Shown here: one piece after another, positions 1-10,715 of the stretch
Position numbering within the stretch: position 1 is the stretch's first letter
Layout: the number at the start of each line of letters is the position of its first letter
Assembly: GCA_016748015.1 (NCBI GenBank)
Contig: JAAOMT010000009.1
Span: 660,079-724,078 of the forward strand
DNA from: Geosiphon pyriformis
Taxonomy: Eukaryota > Glomeromycota > Glomeromycetes > Archaeosporales > Geosiphonaceae
Reading direction: 5' to 3'
DNA length: 64,000 nucleotides
Notes under the pieces: model-generated
What the model saw: the letters and a program-made list of their open reading frames with translations, nothing else
The model's database searches: none
What the model was told of the DNA's origin: nothing
Program-made: the position numbers and the translations under genes

Positions 1-532
1 GTAACAACGTGAATAATCTTGATCAAAGATTATTCTTCCAAGGGATTCAGTTGATGAATGATAGTTTCATTCAATAAATAATACAAGTAAGTTTCTTAAT
101 ACTTTGGGTTATGATAGTTCAGTTTTAAATATTCTTTTTCATTTTTTTTTGATTTTAAAGGTTTCTTGGGATATTTAATTTGAAAGTATGATTTAAAGTG
201 GAGTTTGTTGGATAAAATTGGATCTATTGCTTGATAAGTTATGATTTTTATTACTTGATTTTTCCTTTCCCAATATTAAAACTACTGTATATATACATGT
301 TTGTAGTTCTACGAGAAAATACTTTCTTTTTGATATTTCAACCTGGTGCTTGCTGCTATCACCAGTTGGTGTTGGCTGCTATTGTGAACTGGTGCTTGCC
401 ACTATCGCGAGATGGTGTTTGCTACTATGTTAATCATTACCTTTCTAAGATTATTATTGTGCTATATTATGATTGAATAGTTTGTATTATTTTTATGATT
501 CTTTTTGCTAAATTCTTAAACTGTAACAACAC
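1..532. other. Left flank without a recognisable gene
   Basis: No coding sequence or known element is recognised apart from the short tandem repeat at 344-435. The remainder is AT-rich with no long meaningful frame. The 81-residue frame at 231-476 runs through the tandem repeat and looks fortuitous. The right edge abuts the truncated end of the LINE that starts at 533. Confidence 0.5.
344..435 (+). repeat. 23-bp tandem repeat, four units
   Basis: Four head-to-tail 23-bp units start at 344, 367, 390 and 413. Each begins TGGTG(C/T)TTGCTGCTAT or a close variant. Divergence is by point changes and the period is kept exactly. The repeat is GC-richer than its surroundings. No function is assigned. 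Confidence 0.75.
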
Positions 533-2223
533 CTAAACTTCCTTCCAGAGTTGGAATACAGATTCACAAACCAAACAGAAATTCAAGAGATCTAATAGCA
601 TACCAAGTACAGAACTATTGTAATATTTCCAAAGTTCATTTGTAATACTTGACAAACCAGCTGCTTTGCCATCTGGCAGATCTTTGACCACACATACCAA
701 ATCATTATAGCTAATAACGTTTATTACTCTAAAAAAAGTCTTATCGTCAACATGATTCAATAGCAGATATTGGTACTGCCACAAATCAAGAATGTTATAT
801 GACACTGCTCTTATCTTAGTCTAACCCTCCATAATCTTGTCAAAATTATTCTTAACATCAACTGGATCCACAATCAAGCTGTCATTAGAAACCAAGTGGT
901 CCAGCACCACTTTTTGAAAAAGATGTTCCAAAACACTATGAATTATGTGGCCTTTGTTGACTACAAAATTTTCTATCCGTTTCTCAATAGCAGATTGGAT
1001 GCTTGACTCTTCAGCACGCAAAGACTTAGCCATCTTGGACACATAATAAGATTTCCTTATACTAAAGAGAGCAGAATGTATATGACCAGAATCAGCACTA
1101 GAGTTAACAAAAGCCTGAATAATAGATGCCTTTTCAGTATCCAAAGAGTTCCAACATTTCAGAAGGGAGAAAAAGCTGTTGGACACCACTTCACGGGAGG
1201 CCTTAGCCAACTTTAAAACCAAAACTTTCAGTTTGTGAAACCTGGATGATTCTTTGGTGAACATCTTATTATAGCTCTTAAACCATTTTTTTTTGAAAAC
1301 ACCATTAGCTGAGAGAAAAACCATCTTGCAAACAGTATTCCACATAGCATCCAGATCTAAACACTTCTTAGATATAACAAACTCATTAGAAAACAAAGCA
1401 GTATTGGCTGCTGTAGTGTTGTCAAACACACTCTATATTACCTCACTAGCACCTTTAATATCAAACTTTCAATAATCTTTGTCTGTTTGCAAAGAGAGTT
1501 TAACTGTATGTTCAAAAGTCCACCCAAACTCACAAACACAGAGACAGCACAATGATCAGTATCAAAGTGCTCACCAATACCCAGAATATTACAACACAGA
1601 ATTGCATTAACTAGATTCGAGGAAATAAAAATGTAGTCAATTGTTTTAATCATACCTCTGGAGTTTTTTCACATAAGCAATTTGACTGCTGAGCTTCCAG
1701 CCAAAAAATTAACTAGACCCAAACTGAAACATTTCTTAAAACTTGCATACTTGCAGGAGCCATCTTCATTGAAATCTTTACCAAGAATGACAAAAGTGGA
1801 CTCATTCATAGCTTTGACAATAAGAGAGTTAATATTATTGGCTTGAAAGAAATGAACTGCAGAAAAAGCACCAGCATATAGTCCCAGAATTGAAACAGAA
1901 AGTCTATTTTTAAAGAGTAACCTGATAGAGAGTAGCCAACCAAGCACCTCAGAAATTTTATACATGTGCTTTGCTAAAGAATTGTTTATAACTACTGCAA
2001 CATCCAAACCAAAGTATCCAAAATCCAGACCCAAAGTAAACACTTAAACACCATTAAATCTGCCAACAATCCATAGACAAATCTTTTTTTTTAACTTCAT
2101 TTCCATGAAAATTGAAACCAGATTGTTTATGTTTTTATACCAATACACAATATCCTTTTGTTTAGCGAGATTGTTCATTTCTCTGACGTTACACGTAGCA
2201 ATTTTCCAAATTAAATCAATCAT
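533..2223 (-). pseudogene. LINE ORF2: endonuclease and start of reverse transcriptase, truncated
   Basis: ORF2 opens at the ATGA overlap with ORF1. The first 600 bp carry APE-type endonuclease signatures: CNVREMNNLAKQKD near the start, a DFNEDG block near 1770, and the C-terminal DYIFIS...FDTDHCAVSV segment (about 1640-1540) with the conserved D-H pair. A linker (1429-821) leads into the N-terminal RT block DGKAAGLSSITNELW (about 670-620) and then QLWKEV, after which homology ends at about 540. In-frame stops separate the pieces. The YxDD active site and RNase H found in the 40-kb copy are absent. Confidence 0.8.
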
Positions 2224-4189
2224 TGAGATGAAAAAGAAGCTGATAAACCCAAATTAGAACATAAAAAGTCTAATCTTGCCAAAATCAAACCAACTAAAAC
2301 TTCCAAAGCCATTATCTTAGATTTCAAACCACCCATTTTGGTGGTGAGAACCTTTGAGCTGCTCAAATTCAGTTCAGAGGTAGCATTTTCAATTGCCGAA
2401 GAAGAAAAAAAAAAGGCATTACCACACTATCCACAGCCATATCTGAATTCAAAGCCGAATCTATGAGAAAAGCAACAATAGGAGGGAGAATACAAAATAA
2501 AGATAACATTGGCACCAATTTCACAAAGCTCAATTTCCTCAAAATCTTAGAGACTTGATCCAATAAAAACTCTATGAAATGCTCCAAAGAAGCTATGTGG
2601 TTAGTCAAACCAGAATTATCAAGAGAGTTGGAAGCCACCACCAAAGGTTTTGCACTTAAAGTTGAACCAGCACCAGAAGAAACTGATGAGGCCACACAAG
2701 AATGTGAGTCATCAGCAATTTGAACCCAAGTTTTTCTATCAAAAGATACTGAACGGGCAACTGAAGCTTGCTTTCTTTTATAAATATTAGCCAGATAAAC
2801 CTGATCTTAAGAAGATACCACCTGCTTATAATAAACTCCAAAATTCCCACCAACCAAACACACATCAGAAATATGACCAAAATGTTTACACTTGGTGCAA
2901 TGAGCCAAAAAAAAACCAGCTTAGCACAAATTCACACCCTTATAAACCAAAACAAAACCAATAGCAGCCAATTTGGATGTCTTATTATCAAAACATACAA
3001 CTACACATCTATTATAAGCATATAAACTAGGATTATGGCCAATAAAACAAGTTTTTCCACCATAAGAATCCACTAAGCCTAACAAATTATGAGCAGTAAT
3101 GCCAACTGGAAGTGTGTATAACAAAGCCCAATATTGATCTCTGGAAACCCATGTTTGTTTGTCATTAATGGCTTTTGTTACACAAACAGAATTCTTTTCC
3201 ATGAAGACAGACCATTTAGCTACAACCAAATCAATTGTTTCAAATGACTTAAACTCCACTAAGGCTTTTTGTTACAAACCAATCAACTGCACCTTGATTG
3301 ATACAATCTTGTCAAACTTAGAAAAAACAGAATCTATAGCCAATTTGAGAAGATTGACTGGAATCTTCTTGACAATCACCTCCTAATCTGAATGGCTATT
3401 TACCTTTCTTAAATCATTATTAACAATAATTTTCTTACAAATTGCCAATTCCTTTGCCTTATTTATACTAAACTCAGAAGTGAATGAAACTCTGATGATC
3501 TCTGGGAATTTTGAGGAAGTTGATGCCTCCCCAAAACCATCAACTCAATAAAAAATTTTTTTTATTGCCAATAATTTATTACTATTAGTCTTTTCAGGAA
3601 CAGCAGACAACTCAATATCTAAAGTAAATAATTTTACTGGCTCAAAATTACGTTTTTCCAAAACACATAACTTGGCAGACAGCAGCTGATTGAATCCAAC
3701 AAATTTAGGTGTCAGGAGCACCAACTTACTATTGTCATTGCTCACATCCACAAAAAAAGGAACTTTCGGCAATTGTCCTAAAACATAAGTTTTTGTTCAC
3801 ATTTTCTTAGGAGTTGTATCATCTATCATGTCATTTATCTCAGAAGCATTAAAGTCAACATAACTTGTTTCTTTAGTGACTGTGTTCTTTAAATTCTCTA
3901 CATCCGACATCCCACTTATACTGCTTTCCTTACTTTTCATTTCACTGCTCCAAGATTTGTTGTGCCCAATACCAGTAGCTTGCAACATCTTAGCAGACAA
4001 AGATCTAATTGACAAATTTACAATAGTATTAGAAGCCTTAGGCTTTTTTGGTTTCTTGAAAGAAAGACCACAAAAGTACACACTATCAACTCATGCCTTT
4101 TTTTTGTTATCTTTATTACCAGAATAAGACCCCAATCCAGTTGATAAAAAACCAGAACCACTAGCAAATGTGCCTGCCAGTTCCATCAT
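2220..4189 (-). pseudogene. LINE ORF1 (RRM-like region plus CCHC zinc knuckle), broken
   Basis: ORF1 starts with a double ATG at 4189-4184 and is closed after about 30 codons by a TGA. The same frame sense continues through several open pieces: 4081-3797, 3772-3545, 3259-2921, 2695-2369. The middle (about 3400-2900) resembles the RRM-like segment of fungal LINE ORF1 proteins. A nucleic-acid-binding knuckle CTKCKHFGHISDVC (C-x2-C-x4-H-x4-C) follows near 2890. The C-terminal part is rich in Leu and Ser. The likely role was binding element RNA for the retrotransposition particle. The ORF1 stop TGA (2222-2220) overlaps the ORF2 ATG (2223-2221) as ATGA, which suggests coupled translation. Confidence 0.75.
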
Positions 4190-4190
4190 G

Positions 4191-4690
4191 ACAAAAGGAG
4201 TTGTGTTGGAAAAAATAACTTAAGGAAACAAAAGGGAAAAAAAAAAGAAAAAGGGAAAGAAAAGCAATTTTTTCAAACAAAAAACTAAAGCTCTTATTGT
4301 GGTCAGAAAATTGACAAGAGAAAAAAATTTTCTCTTTATTTTTTTATGATTGTTAAATAGTATTAATATAATTATAATTAATTAAATTATAACAAAAAAC
4401 TATAATAAAATTTGTTAAATTGAATTAAACCAATTTTTTTAATCATTAATAATAAAATTATTATAATTTATAAATTTTTAAATTTATATAATATTATTAA
4501 ATTAGAATTGTATATAAAAAATTTGTTAAAAATTATTATAAAACCAATAACAAAAGTAAATAGTTTTAATTTGGCTTTAAATTCAAATATTTTTTTTTAT
4601 CAATAATTAACTTTATTAAAAAAAATTATTGTATACAATATATAAAAAATAAACAATTTTGTTAAGCAATTAAATATTATTTGTTGGCAT
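4191..4690. other. AT-rich spacer between LINE and LTR
   Basis: Very AT-rich sequence with purine runs (4240-4260). No frame, RNA gene or element end was recognised. It includes the presumed 5' untranslated side of the minus-strand LINE. Confidence 0.4.
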
Positions 4691-5308
4691 TGTTATTAGA
4701 GGTTTTTGGTTTTTTTTTCTGAATGTTGCTAATATTATTTTGCTGTAAATTCAGAAGCTGTTAAATTTTTAATAACTAAATTTATCTTTAAATTATCTTT
4801 TATAATTTAAACTATTAAGCTTATGAATAAAATGGCCAATTCTATGCCAGTTATTTTTATAGTTACTTTACAATAAAAGTCAACTCTTTCTCAAAAATTG
4901 CCTATCTGAAAATTCACTAAAAATGTGTAATTATTTTGCTATAAAAGTCAATTTTTTTATAGAAATCTTATTTGTAAGCTAATCTAATAATGATAATAAA
5001 AAATAAAAATAAAAAAGATGTAAAAAAAAATAAATTTTATTTAGGTAATTGTCTTTTGTTCAAATTTAGAGTTATTAATAAATTACTGAAATTGTTAGCT
5101 AATTAATTTTAAAATATTAATTATAAATTAAGAAGTTTCAAATACAATTATTGAATTTTGTGTTTTTTAAGTATTTGATTTTTATTTAATTTGTATTAAG
5201 AGACTTGTTTTACTAAAAATAATTCTAAGATAGAATAAGATAATTCTAACTGTAATAAAATACATTTTTTTAAAGAAAAAAGCTCTTTTTTTATATAAAT
5301 TGTTATAG
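4691..5308 (-). repeat. Family B LTR, left half (split by Gypsy A insertion)
   Basis: The reverse complement of the LTR at 11035-12015 aligns along this interval, from the terminus TGTTATTAGAGG at 4691 to the run AATACATTTTTTT...AAGCTC at about 5260-5290. The alignment resumes beyond the Gypsy element at 14014. The two halves total 980 bp against 981 bp for the intact solo copy. The sequence is strongly AT-shifted relative to that copy, so it is the older insertion. Confidence 0.8.
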
Positions 5309-5973
5309 TGTTACAGGTTGGAGTAACAAGTTAATGGATAGCAAGGGAGAACAGGATTATAGGATGATGGAAATAATCAAAAAGAATTTCAACTTTAAAA
5401 AGCAAATTGAATGAGTATGGATTCAATGTGTGAGATCAGTCTTATAAAATATCTCAGTCACTATTCTTTTCAAAGGTAACTGAAGAATCTGAAGGTAGAA
5501 GGATAGTCTGTACTGTCAACAATTGATCACCACTGGTATAATTTTATGCCTCATGTTGACACTCTTAGAATTCAATATCAGATATCAACTTGTGTTTTTC
5601 AGTCACCTTTATTCAAATAATCTTCAAATGCTACAATTATATACGTTAGAAAAAGGCCAACAAGTAATCTTTTATCTTTAAGATGTTTAGATACTTGAAA
5701 GTAGAGAAAGGGAAATTAGTGATAAGAGAAGGATTGAGATGAATGTTGTTATTTTATTTATTCTTGATTATTCAAATACTTGTTATTACATGTTTTTCTA
5801 CAGTTAAGAGATTTATTATTTATATAGCTATCAAAAGTGGTCAATGATCAGGTCAATGATCAGATCAATGATCAGATCAATGATTACTTTCTAAAAATAG
5901 TGTGGCTAATTATATGACATCAGTGGCTAATACATGTGATAATTAATAAGAAGTATAGGTCTCAACCATAACA
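5309..5973 (-). repeat. Gypsy A copy 1, 3' LTR (665 bp)
   Basis: Direct repeat of 13289-14013, bounded by TGTTACAGG at 5309 and CATAACA at 5973. It is 60 bp shorter than its partner, exactly five units of the internal 12-bp minisatellite. The stop codon of the upstream ORF3 lies inside it. Confidence 0.9.
5839..5886 (+). repeat. 12-bp minisatellite inside the LTR, 4 units
   Basis: Four units of GGTCAATGATCA or close variants start at 5839, 5851, 5863 and 5875. The 5' LTR carries nine units at 13819-13926. The other family A LTRs carry about seven (50622-50705) and four (58149-58196). The unit contains the palindrome TGATCA. Confidence 0.85.
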
Positions 5974-6695
5974 TCATCTTTTCCAAAGAGATTGAGCTCT
6001 GGCGAAATCAAGCTATTTATAGTGTAATCTATTTGAAGAGTTTTATCTAACTCAAAGCTAACTAATTTATTGAAGTCTTTTGTAGATAGGGTGTATAATA
6101 CTTGAGGTGAAATGAGTTTTGTATCCAAGAAACCAAATCTTTGTATTAGAGTTTTGGCTCTTTTAGCAATAGTTAAAACTCTTGGAACATCTAATCGTAT
6201 AATGCCCAAAATTTCTGCCTGTATCTCTGAAGTTGTTTTCTTCATGAGCTTCATGTCATCTATGATTTCACCAAGGTGACTATAGAGCTCTAGTTGTCTT
6301 TCATATGACAAGTTTTTGTCTATGGGTAAGATTTCTTTAATTGTTTTTCCAAGTATGGTAGAAGGTACAAGTATTACTGCTGTTATACTTTCTAGTAAAT
6401 ATTTATCTATTTTGCTACCAATTTTTTCTCTTCTGGTAGTTGTTTTCTTTGGTCTAATAACAGTATGTGTTTCACTGCTATCAGTTATGATGGTCTGTTT
6501 TTCAATGGTCAAAGTAGTATTTGGATAGTTTTTAATCCAATACTCATAGAGAGTATAGAAGGCATTTTGAATGTTTTGATCCAGAAAATAATTGTTCATG
6601 TTAATTAAAGATACCTCTGTTTTGGGAATGGTGTGTTTATTTATACTTGATTTTTGTTGATCATTTGAGTCGATATTACTACAACAGACAACCAA
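5943..6695 (-). CDS. Gypsy A extra 3' ORF (ORF3), unknown function
   Basis: Open frame of 250 residues after pol. It starts at 6695, overlapping the pol stop (6643-6641) by 55 bp in another frame, spans the polypurine tract, and ends about 31 bp inside the 3' LTR. I do not recognise a domain: no signal peptide, no clear membrane anchor, no chromodomain. It has a Thr/Lys-rich basic patch (RPKKTTTRREK, about residues 79-89) and a mixed helical-looking second half. The same ORF with the same overlaps is present in copy 2 (59005-58253), where it is broken by one CAG-to-TAG change. It could be an accessory or env-position protein, or a structural factor. In copy 1 it is the longest uninterrupted frame after protease, even though pol is riddled with stops. 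Confidence 0.7.
   Translation of the reverse strand: MVVCCSNIDSNDQQKSSINKHTIPKTEVSLINMNNYFLDQNIQNAFYTLYEYWIKNYPNTTLTIEKQTIITDSSETHTVIRPKKTTTRREKIGSKIDKYLLESITAVILVPSTILGKTIKEILPIDKNLSYERQLELYSHLGEIIDDMKLMKKTTSEIQAEILGIIRLDVPRVLTIAKRAKTLIQRFGFLDTKLISPQVLYTLSTKDFNKLVSFELDKTLQIDYTINSLISPELNLFGKDDVMVETYTSY
5974..5984 (-). promoter_or_regulatory. Polypurine tract of Gypsy A copy 1
   Basis: Read on the minus strand, GGAAAAGATGA directly precedes the 3' LTR terminus TGTTAT. This is the expected position of the plus-strand primer. It lies inside ORF3 and encodes part of its FGKDD segment. Confidence 0.6.
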
Positions 6696-9612
6696 TCAGG
6701 TCATTTGTGATATTTTTTGAGTCACATGCCGTGAACAGGTCAATCATTAAAGATTGTTCTGAATTGATCTTGAAGAATATAAGAACCATTGTTCAAAACT
6801 TTGTTGACTATAAAAGGTCCTTTTTACTGGCTAGAGAATTTATTACCATAGACATTGTCTTTGTCTAAATGGTATTCTAATACCAAGTTACCAATACTTA
6901 AAGAAAGTGTTTTATAGGTTTTCTTCTTTTTAAGCTTTTCTTGAAACTGTTTTATCTTTTTGAAAGCAACTATTCGTGCTTCTACCAATGAGTCAAAAAT
7001 GGTACCAAGTTTTCTTTGCAAAATGTCTTTGTAATTTGCTATTGTGATCTCTTCAAAGGGTATTGTCTCAATGTCAGTTTCTATTGGTAGTATTGTCATG
7101 CATCCATAGAGCAGATAAAAAGATTCATAACTTGTTATGTTATAATTCACAGTTCTATAAGCAAACAAAGCTGAAGGCAGTACTTTGTCCCATAAGTTTG
7201 TTTCTTCACTTGTTTTGGCTAGAGTTTCACATAGTGTTTTATTAAAACGTTCCACTAGGCCATTTGTTTGGGGGTGATAAGAGGAGGAAAGTTTGTGACA
7301 TATTCCTATTTTTCTACAAAGTTCTTTAACCAGTATACTGAAAAAAGCTTTTTCTCTATTAGATAAAAGTTTTTTGGGGCAGCCATGATGGCAGATAATA
7401 TCTTCATAAATGAAATTGGCTATTGAGACTGCTGTTTGGTCTGAAGTGGCTCTTGCTTCTACTTACTTTGTAAGATAGTCAGTAGCTGTGATAATGTATC
7501 TGTTGCCATCAGGAGTTATTGTTAAGGGTCCAACAACATCTATACCAATTCTGTCAAATGGTTGGCCAACAGAAATTGGATGGATATCTTTTTTTCTATT
7601 GGGTTTTCTTTTTCTTTGGCAGGTATTACAGATTTTAATGTACTCAGTAATGTCTTTTCCCAAGGTAGGCCAATAATAGTGAGCTAGAGTTTTCTGAATT
7701 GTTTTTATTTTTCCAAAGTGTCTAGCTAATGGATCAGTATGCATGTTATAGATCACAATTTCTCTTTTTTCAAATCTTATAACTCTCTGGAGGCAGTCAG
7801 GATCTTTTCTGTTTCTTTTGTATAGTTGGTTCTGGCAGATTAAATAGAAATTTGATTGTTTGTGCAAATATTCTCTTTGCTGTTAATTGTATTCCAGTGG
7901 GTATTGTCCTTTACCCAAAAATTCCATTAAGACAGAGTAGTTGTCCAAGTCCATTATTGTGTTTGGTTGTGAGAGAATTACTAATAATTAGGTTGGTTTG
8001 GTTTGAGATAGTTATACTGTCACTGGATGGTAAGTCTAAAGAGAGCATCAGCATTTTGATAATGTGCTCCTTTGTAATGTTGAATGTCATAGTCAAATTT
8101 GTCTAAGTAGAATATCCAGCGAGTTATTTTTTTATGTTCCAGCTTTTTTTTGTTGCATAACTAAACCAAAGCTTGGTGATCTGTTATCACCAAAAACTTT
8201 ACCCCTAGGAGATACTTATTCCAGTAACTGGTAGCCCAGACTACTGCTAAGCATTTCTGCTCAGTAACTGAATAGTTCTGTTTTGCTGATGTAAGGGTTT
8301 TACTAGCATATGCTATTGTATGTTCCCTGCCATTTTCATCTTTTTATGACAGGACAGCACCAAGTCTATAACCAGATATATCAGTATGAAGGATAAAAGA
8401 TTGATCCAGATTAGGTTGCTTGAGAATAGGTTCTGTAACCAATTTTTTTTTGAGGGTTTCAAATGCTTTCTGCTGATGTGTACCCCAGTAATGATTGACA
8501 TTTTTCTTAAGTAGCTAATTGAGTGGAGAGGTGATTTTGGAAAAATCCTTGACAAATTTCCGATAATAAGAAGCCAAACCAAGGAAAGAGCACAGTTCAT
8601 GAACATTTATTGGTTGTCTAATGTTCTGGACTTTTTCAACCTTGGCTGGGTCAGGAAAGATTCCATCTTTTGTAATAAGATGGCCAAAAAATTGGGTTGA
8701 TTGCCATTCAAAGAAAAATTTGATTGGATTTATCTTAAGGCCAGCATTTTTAAGGAGATCAAAAATCTTTTGCAAATATTCAAGGTGTTCATCCCAGGTT
8801 TTTGAGTACACCATTATGTCATCCAAATAAACCAGAACAAAATTTTCTTTCATTGATTCAAATACTTTGTCTATTAAGCATTGAAAAATGGGAGGAGCAT
8901 TGGTAAGACCAAAAAGCATGACTGTAAATTCATAGGTGCCATACTTGGTTATGAAGGCAGTTTTCTTCCGACTTTCTGAATCCATCTCTACTTGCCAAAA
9001 TTCAGCAGTTAGATTAATAGTTGAGAAGAAAGCAGCACCTTTGAATTGATCTAGCATTGCATCAATTTTGGAAAGTGGGTACATGTTTCTTTCAGTGATG
9101 GCATTTAATTGGTGATAATTGACACAGAAGTGCAGGGTTCCACCTTTCTTGAATATTACTACAACTGGGAAAGCCCATTTACTTTTGGTTTCTTGTATGA
9201 ATCCAAGATCTTTTATTCATTTTATTTCTTTCTTGATGAACATATCATTGTAGCAATTGAATTGATATGGCTTTAGATGGATGAGGTGAGTTTTTCTGGT
9301 GGTAATGGTGTGTTGTATTACATAAGTTTGTCCAGAGGTATCACTTTCTTTTAAGATAACTGGGCTGTTTCTAGCCAGCAGATTTTCAATGTCTATTTTT
9401 CTTTCTTCTGGAGAGAGTTCTTTTTGTTCTACAACTAGTGATTGGATCTCAAGTGGTTCATTTTCAAAGGACTTTTGGACTTCTTTCAATTCTTCTCTAG
9501 GTATTAAACTGATTGGTTCTCAATCTTTGTAATAAATCAGGCATGATTTGTATTCATTACTTGGAGAATACAAGAGTTGGTTGCACCAGCACCAGGCACA
9601 AAGACCATGCCA
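6641..9612 (-). pseudogene. Gypsy A copy 1 pol: RT, RNase H, integrase, inactivated
   Basis: RT at about 9210-8515: FPVVVI, FGLTNAPPIFQ and an intact VLVYLDDIMVYSK catalytic loop. The motif A aspartate is lost (FSTINLTAEFWQ, where copy 2 has FSIIDLT). RNase H follows (LHTDISGYRLGA, TDHQALV, QNADALFRL; about 8400-8020). Integrase spans about 7900-6641. It has the H-H-C-C zinc region ending in CNTCQRKRK, core D in RIGIDVVGPL, a second core residue changed to Asn (LLSNREKAFF; copy 2 has SDKG), the E in NGLVERFNKTL, and a C-terminal GPF module (KGPFIVNKVLNNGSYILQD). About ten in-frame stops and at least one frame change separate the pieces. The stops match C-to-T or G-to-A changes of Trp, Gln or Arg codons seen intact in copy 2. 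Pol ends at 6641. Confidence 0.88.
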
Positions 9613-10617
9613 CTAATAATGGTACTTGGCTTTCTTACCAGGTTTTTGGTCAAAGGTTCTTCTAAGGATATTATAGTAGGGCCAGCAGATCAGCTTGCCA
9701 TTCACAATGATTTCTTCTTTGTCAACTTTGACATTGTCCAGTGGCTTGCCATTGCTGGTAAAGGTAGTATATGTGAGTTCAGCAGTTTCTTCTTGTTCCT
9801 CTTGTTCTTCTTCTTTATTACTCTCTTCATCATCTGATTTGTCTGATTGTTCTTCTTCTTGATCCTGTTTGTTTGCTGGGGGAGTTGTCCAATAGTGGCA
9901 TTTAACTACTATGGACTTCTCACCACATCTGATGGTTAATTTACACAGTTTATAGTTAAGTAAGGCTTTTGCTTTCTTGAGCCACTTATTACCAACAATA
10001 ATGGTGTATTTTTTTGCTTCAGAAACCTCCATGTCAGTTTCAATGCTAATGTCATTGATGCAGACAGGAATAGCTTTGGCAATACCAAGACTTTTTTTTT
10101 TATCACTATGTATATTGGTCATAGGTTTGGTAGAAGGTTCATCAATTTTTCTGCCAATTGCTTCTAAGAAATATTTGGCAATGACACTCATGAATGATCC
10201 ACTGTCTAGAATCAAGTTGATGAAATAACCAGTCACTTGGGCTTTGCAAATTAAAGAGGTAATGTTGCTGTTGTCAGCAAGTTCAGCTTGACGAGAGTGT
10301 TTGTTGGTTTTTGGTATTTTCTTCTTGGGGATCAGAGATGTGCAAAGATCTTTTCTAAACTGTGGATGGGTCATCAGCTGGCCAAAGGTAATATGTGCTG
10401 GAGTTTCCATAAGATCTTTAACAACAGAATAAGGTCCAAATTTTTGTACTATTTCTGGGGGTTCTAGCTTTGGAGAATTCTTAAAAACTTTAGTCTTTGG
10501 TGGCTTATTATTATTAGCAGTTAATGTGGATGGTTTGTTTGGATCCAAAACGAAATCAACCTTGGCTTTCTTCTTCTTTCTTGTTAATTCTGTGGTGTTA
10601 ATTGCTAGTTCATCCAT
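9613..10617 (-). CDS. Gypsy A copy 1 aspartic protease region (start of Pol)
   Basis: Open frame of 334 residues. A retropepsin-like domain lies at about residues 115-235 with the catalytic block INLILDSGSFMSVIA and a downstream YTIIVGNKWLKKAKALLNY segment typical of Gypsy proteases. A Glu/Asp/Ser-rich acidic linker (about residues 250-280) follows. The N-terminal 100 residues are Lys/Pro-rich. The frame closes with TAG after AKYHY, and a cysteine-rich stretch (CAWCW) continues beyond it into RT. Copy 2 has a stop codon at the same place. The protease matures Gag and Pol in the particle. The active-site D-S-G is intact here but is D-S-R in copy 2. Confidence 0.85.
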   Translation of the reverse strand: MDELAINTTELTRKKKKAKVDFVLDPNKPSTLTANNNKPPKTKVFKNSPKLEPPEIVQKFGPYSVVKDLMETPAHITFGQLMTHPQFRKDLCTSLIPKKKIPKTNKHSRQAELADNSNITSLICKAQVTGYFINLILDSGSFMSVIAKYFLEAIGRKIDEPSTKPMTNIHSDKKKSLGIAKAIPVCINDISIETDMEVSEAKKYTIIVGNKWLKKAKALLNYKLCKLTIRCGEKSIVVKCHYWTTPPANKQDQEEEQSDKSDDEESNKEEEQEEQEETAELTYTTFTSNGKPLDNVKVDKEEIIVNGKLICWPYYNILRRTFDQKPGKKAKYHY

Positions 10618-10715
10618 GTCATGGTCATCATTAATTAAGTTAAAAGCATAAAAGAGGTTTTCTTCTGATTGGCTTGCATTCTCACCCTTTGGAGATGCAC
10701 CTACCAGTTTAAAAG

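Larger units (their letters stand above)
533..4190 (-). mobile_element. Non-LTR retrotransposon (LINE), copy 1, truncated in RT
   Basis: Two overlapping minus-strand reading frames in the order expected of an ORF1/ORF2 LINE: an ORF1 with an RNA-binding-like region and a CCHC knuckle (4189-2220), then an ORF2 with an AP-type endonuclease, linker and the first part of a reverse transcriptase (2223-533). The element stops inside the RT domain, so the catalytic RT motifs, RNase H and 3' end are missing. This is the opposite of the usual 5' truncation. Two more copies of the same family lie at 40.4-48.0 kb and 33.2-38.8 kb. Frames are interrupted by stop codons, so this copy is dead. Confidence 0.85.

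Noticed and set aside
5821-5890. Possible CRISPR-like array from TGATCA-spaced repeats
   Set aside because: 12-bp units are contiguous without spacers and lie inside an LTR of a eukaryotic retroelement.
8313-8606. 97-codon frame inside Gypsy A pol on the same strand
   Set aside because: Different frame from RT/RNase H, with no motifs. A shadow of the broken pol frame.
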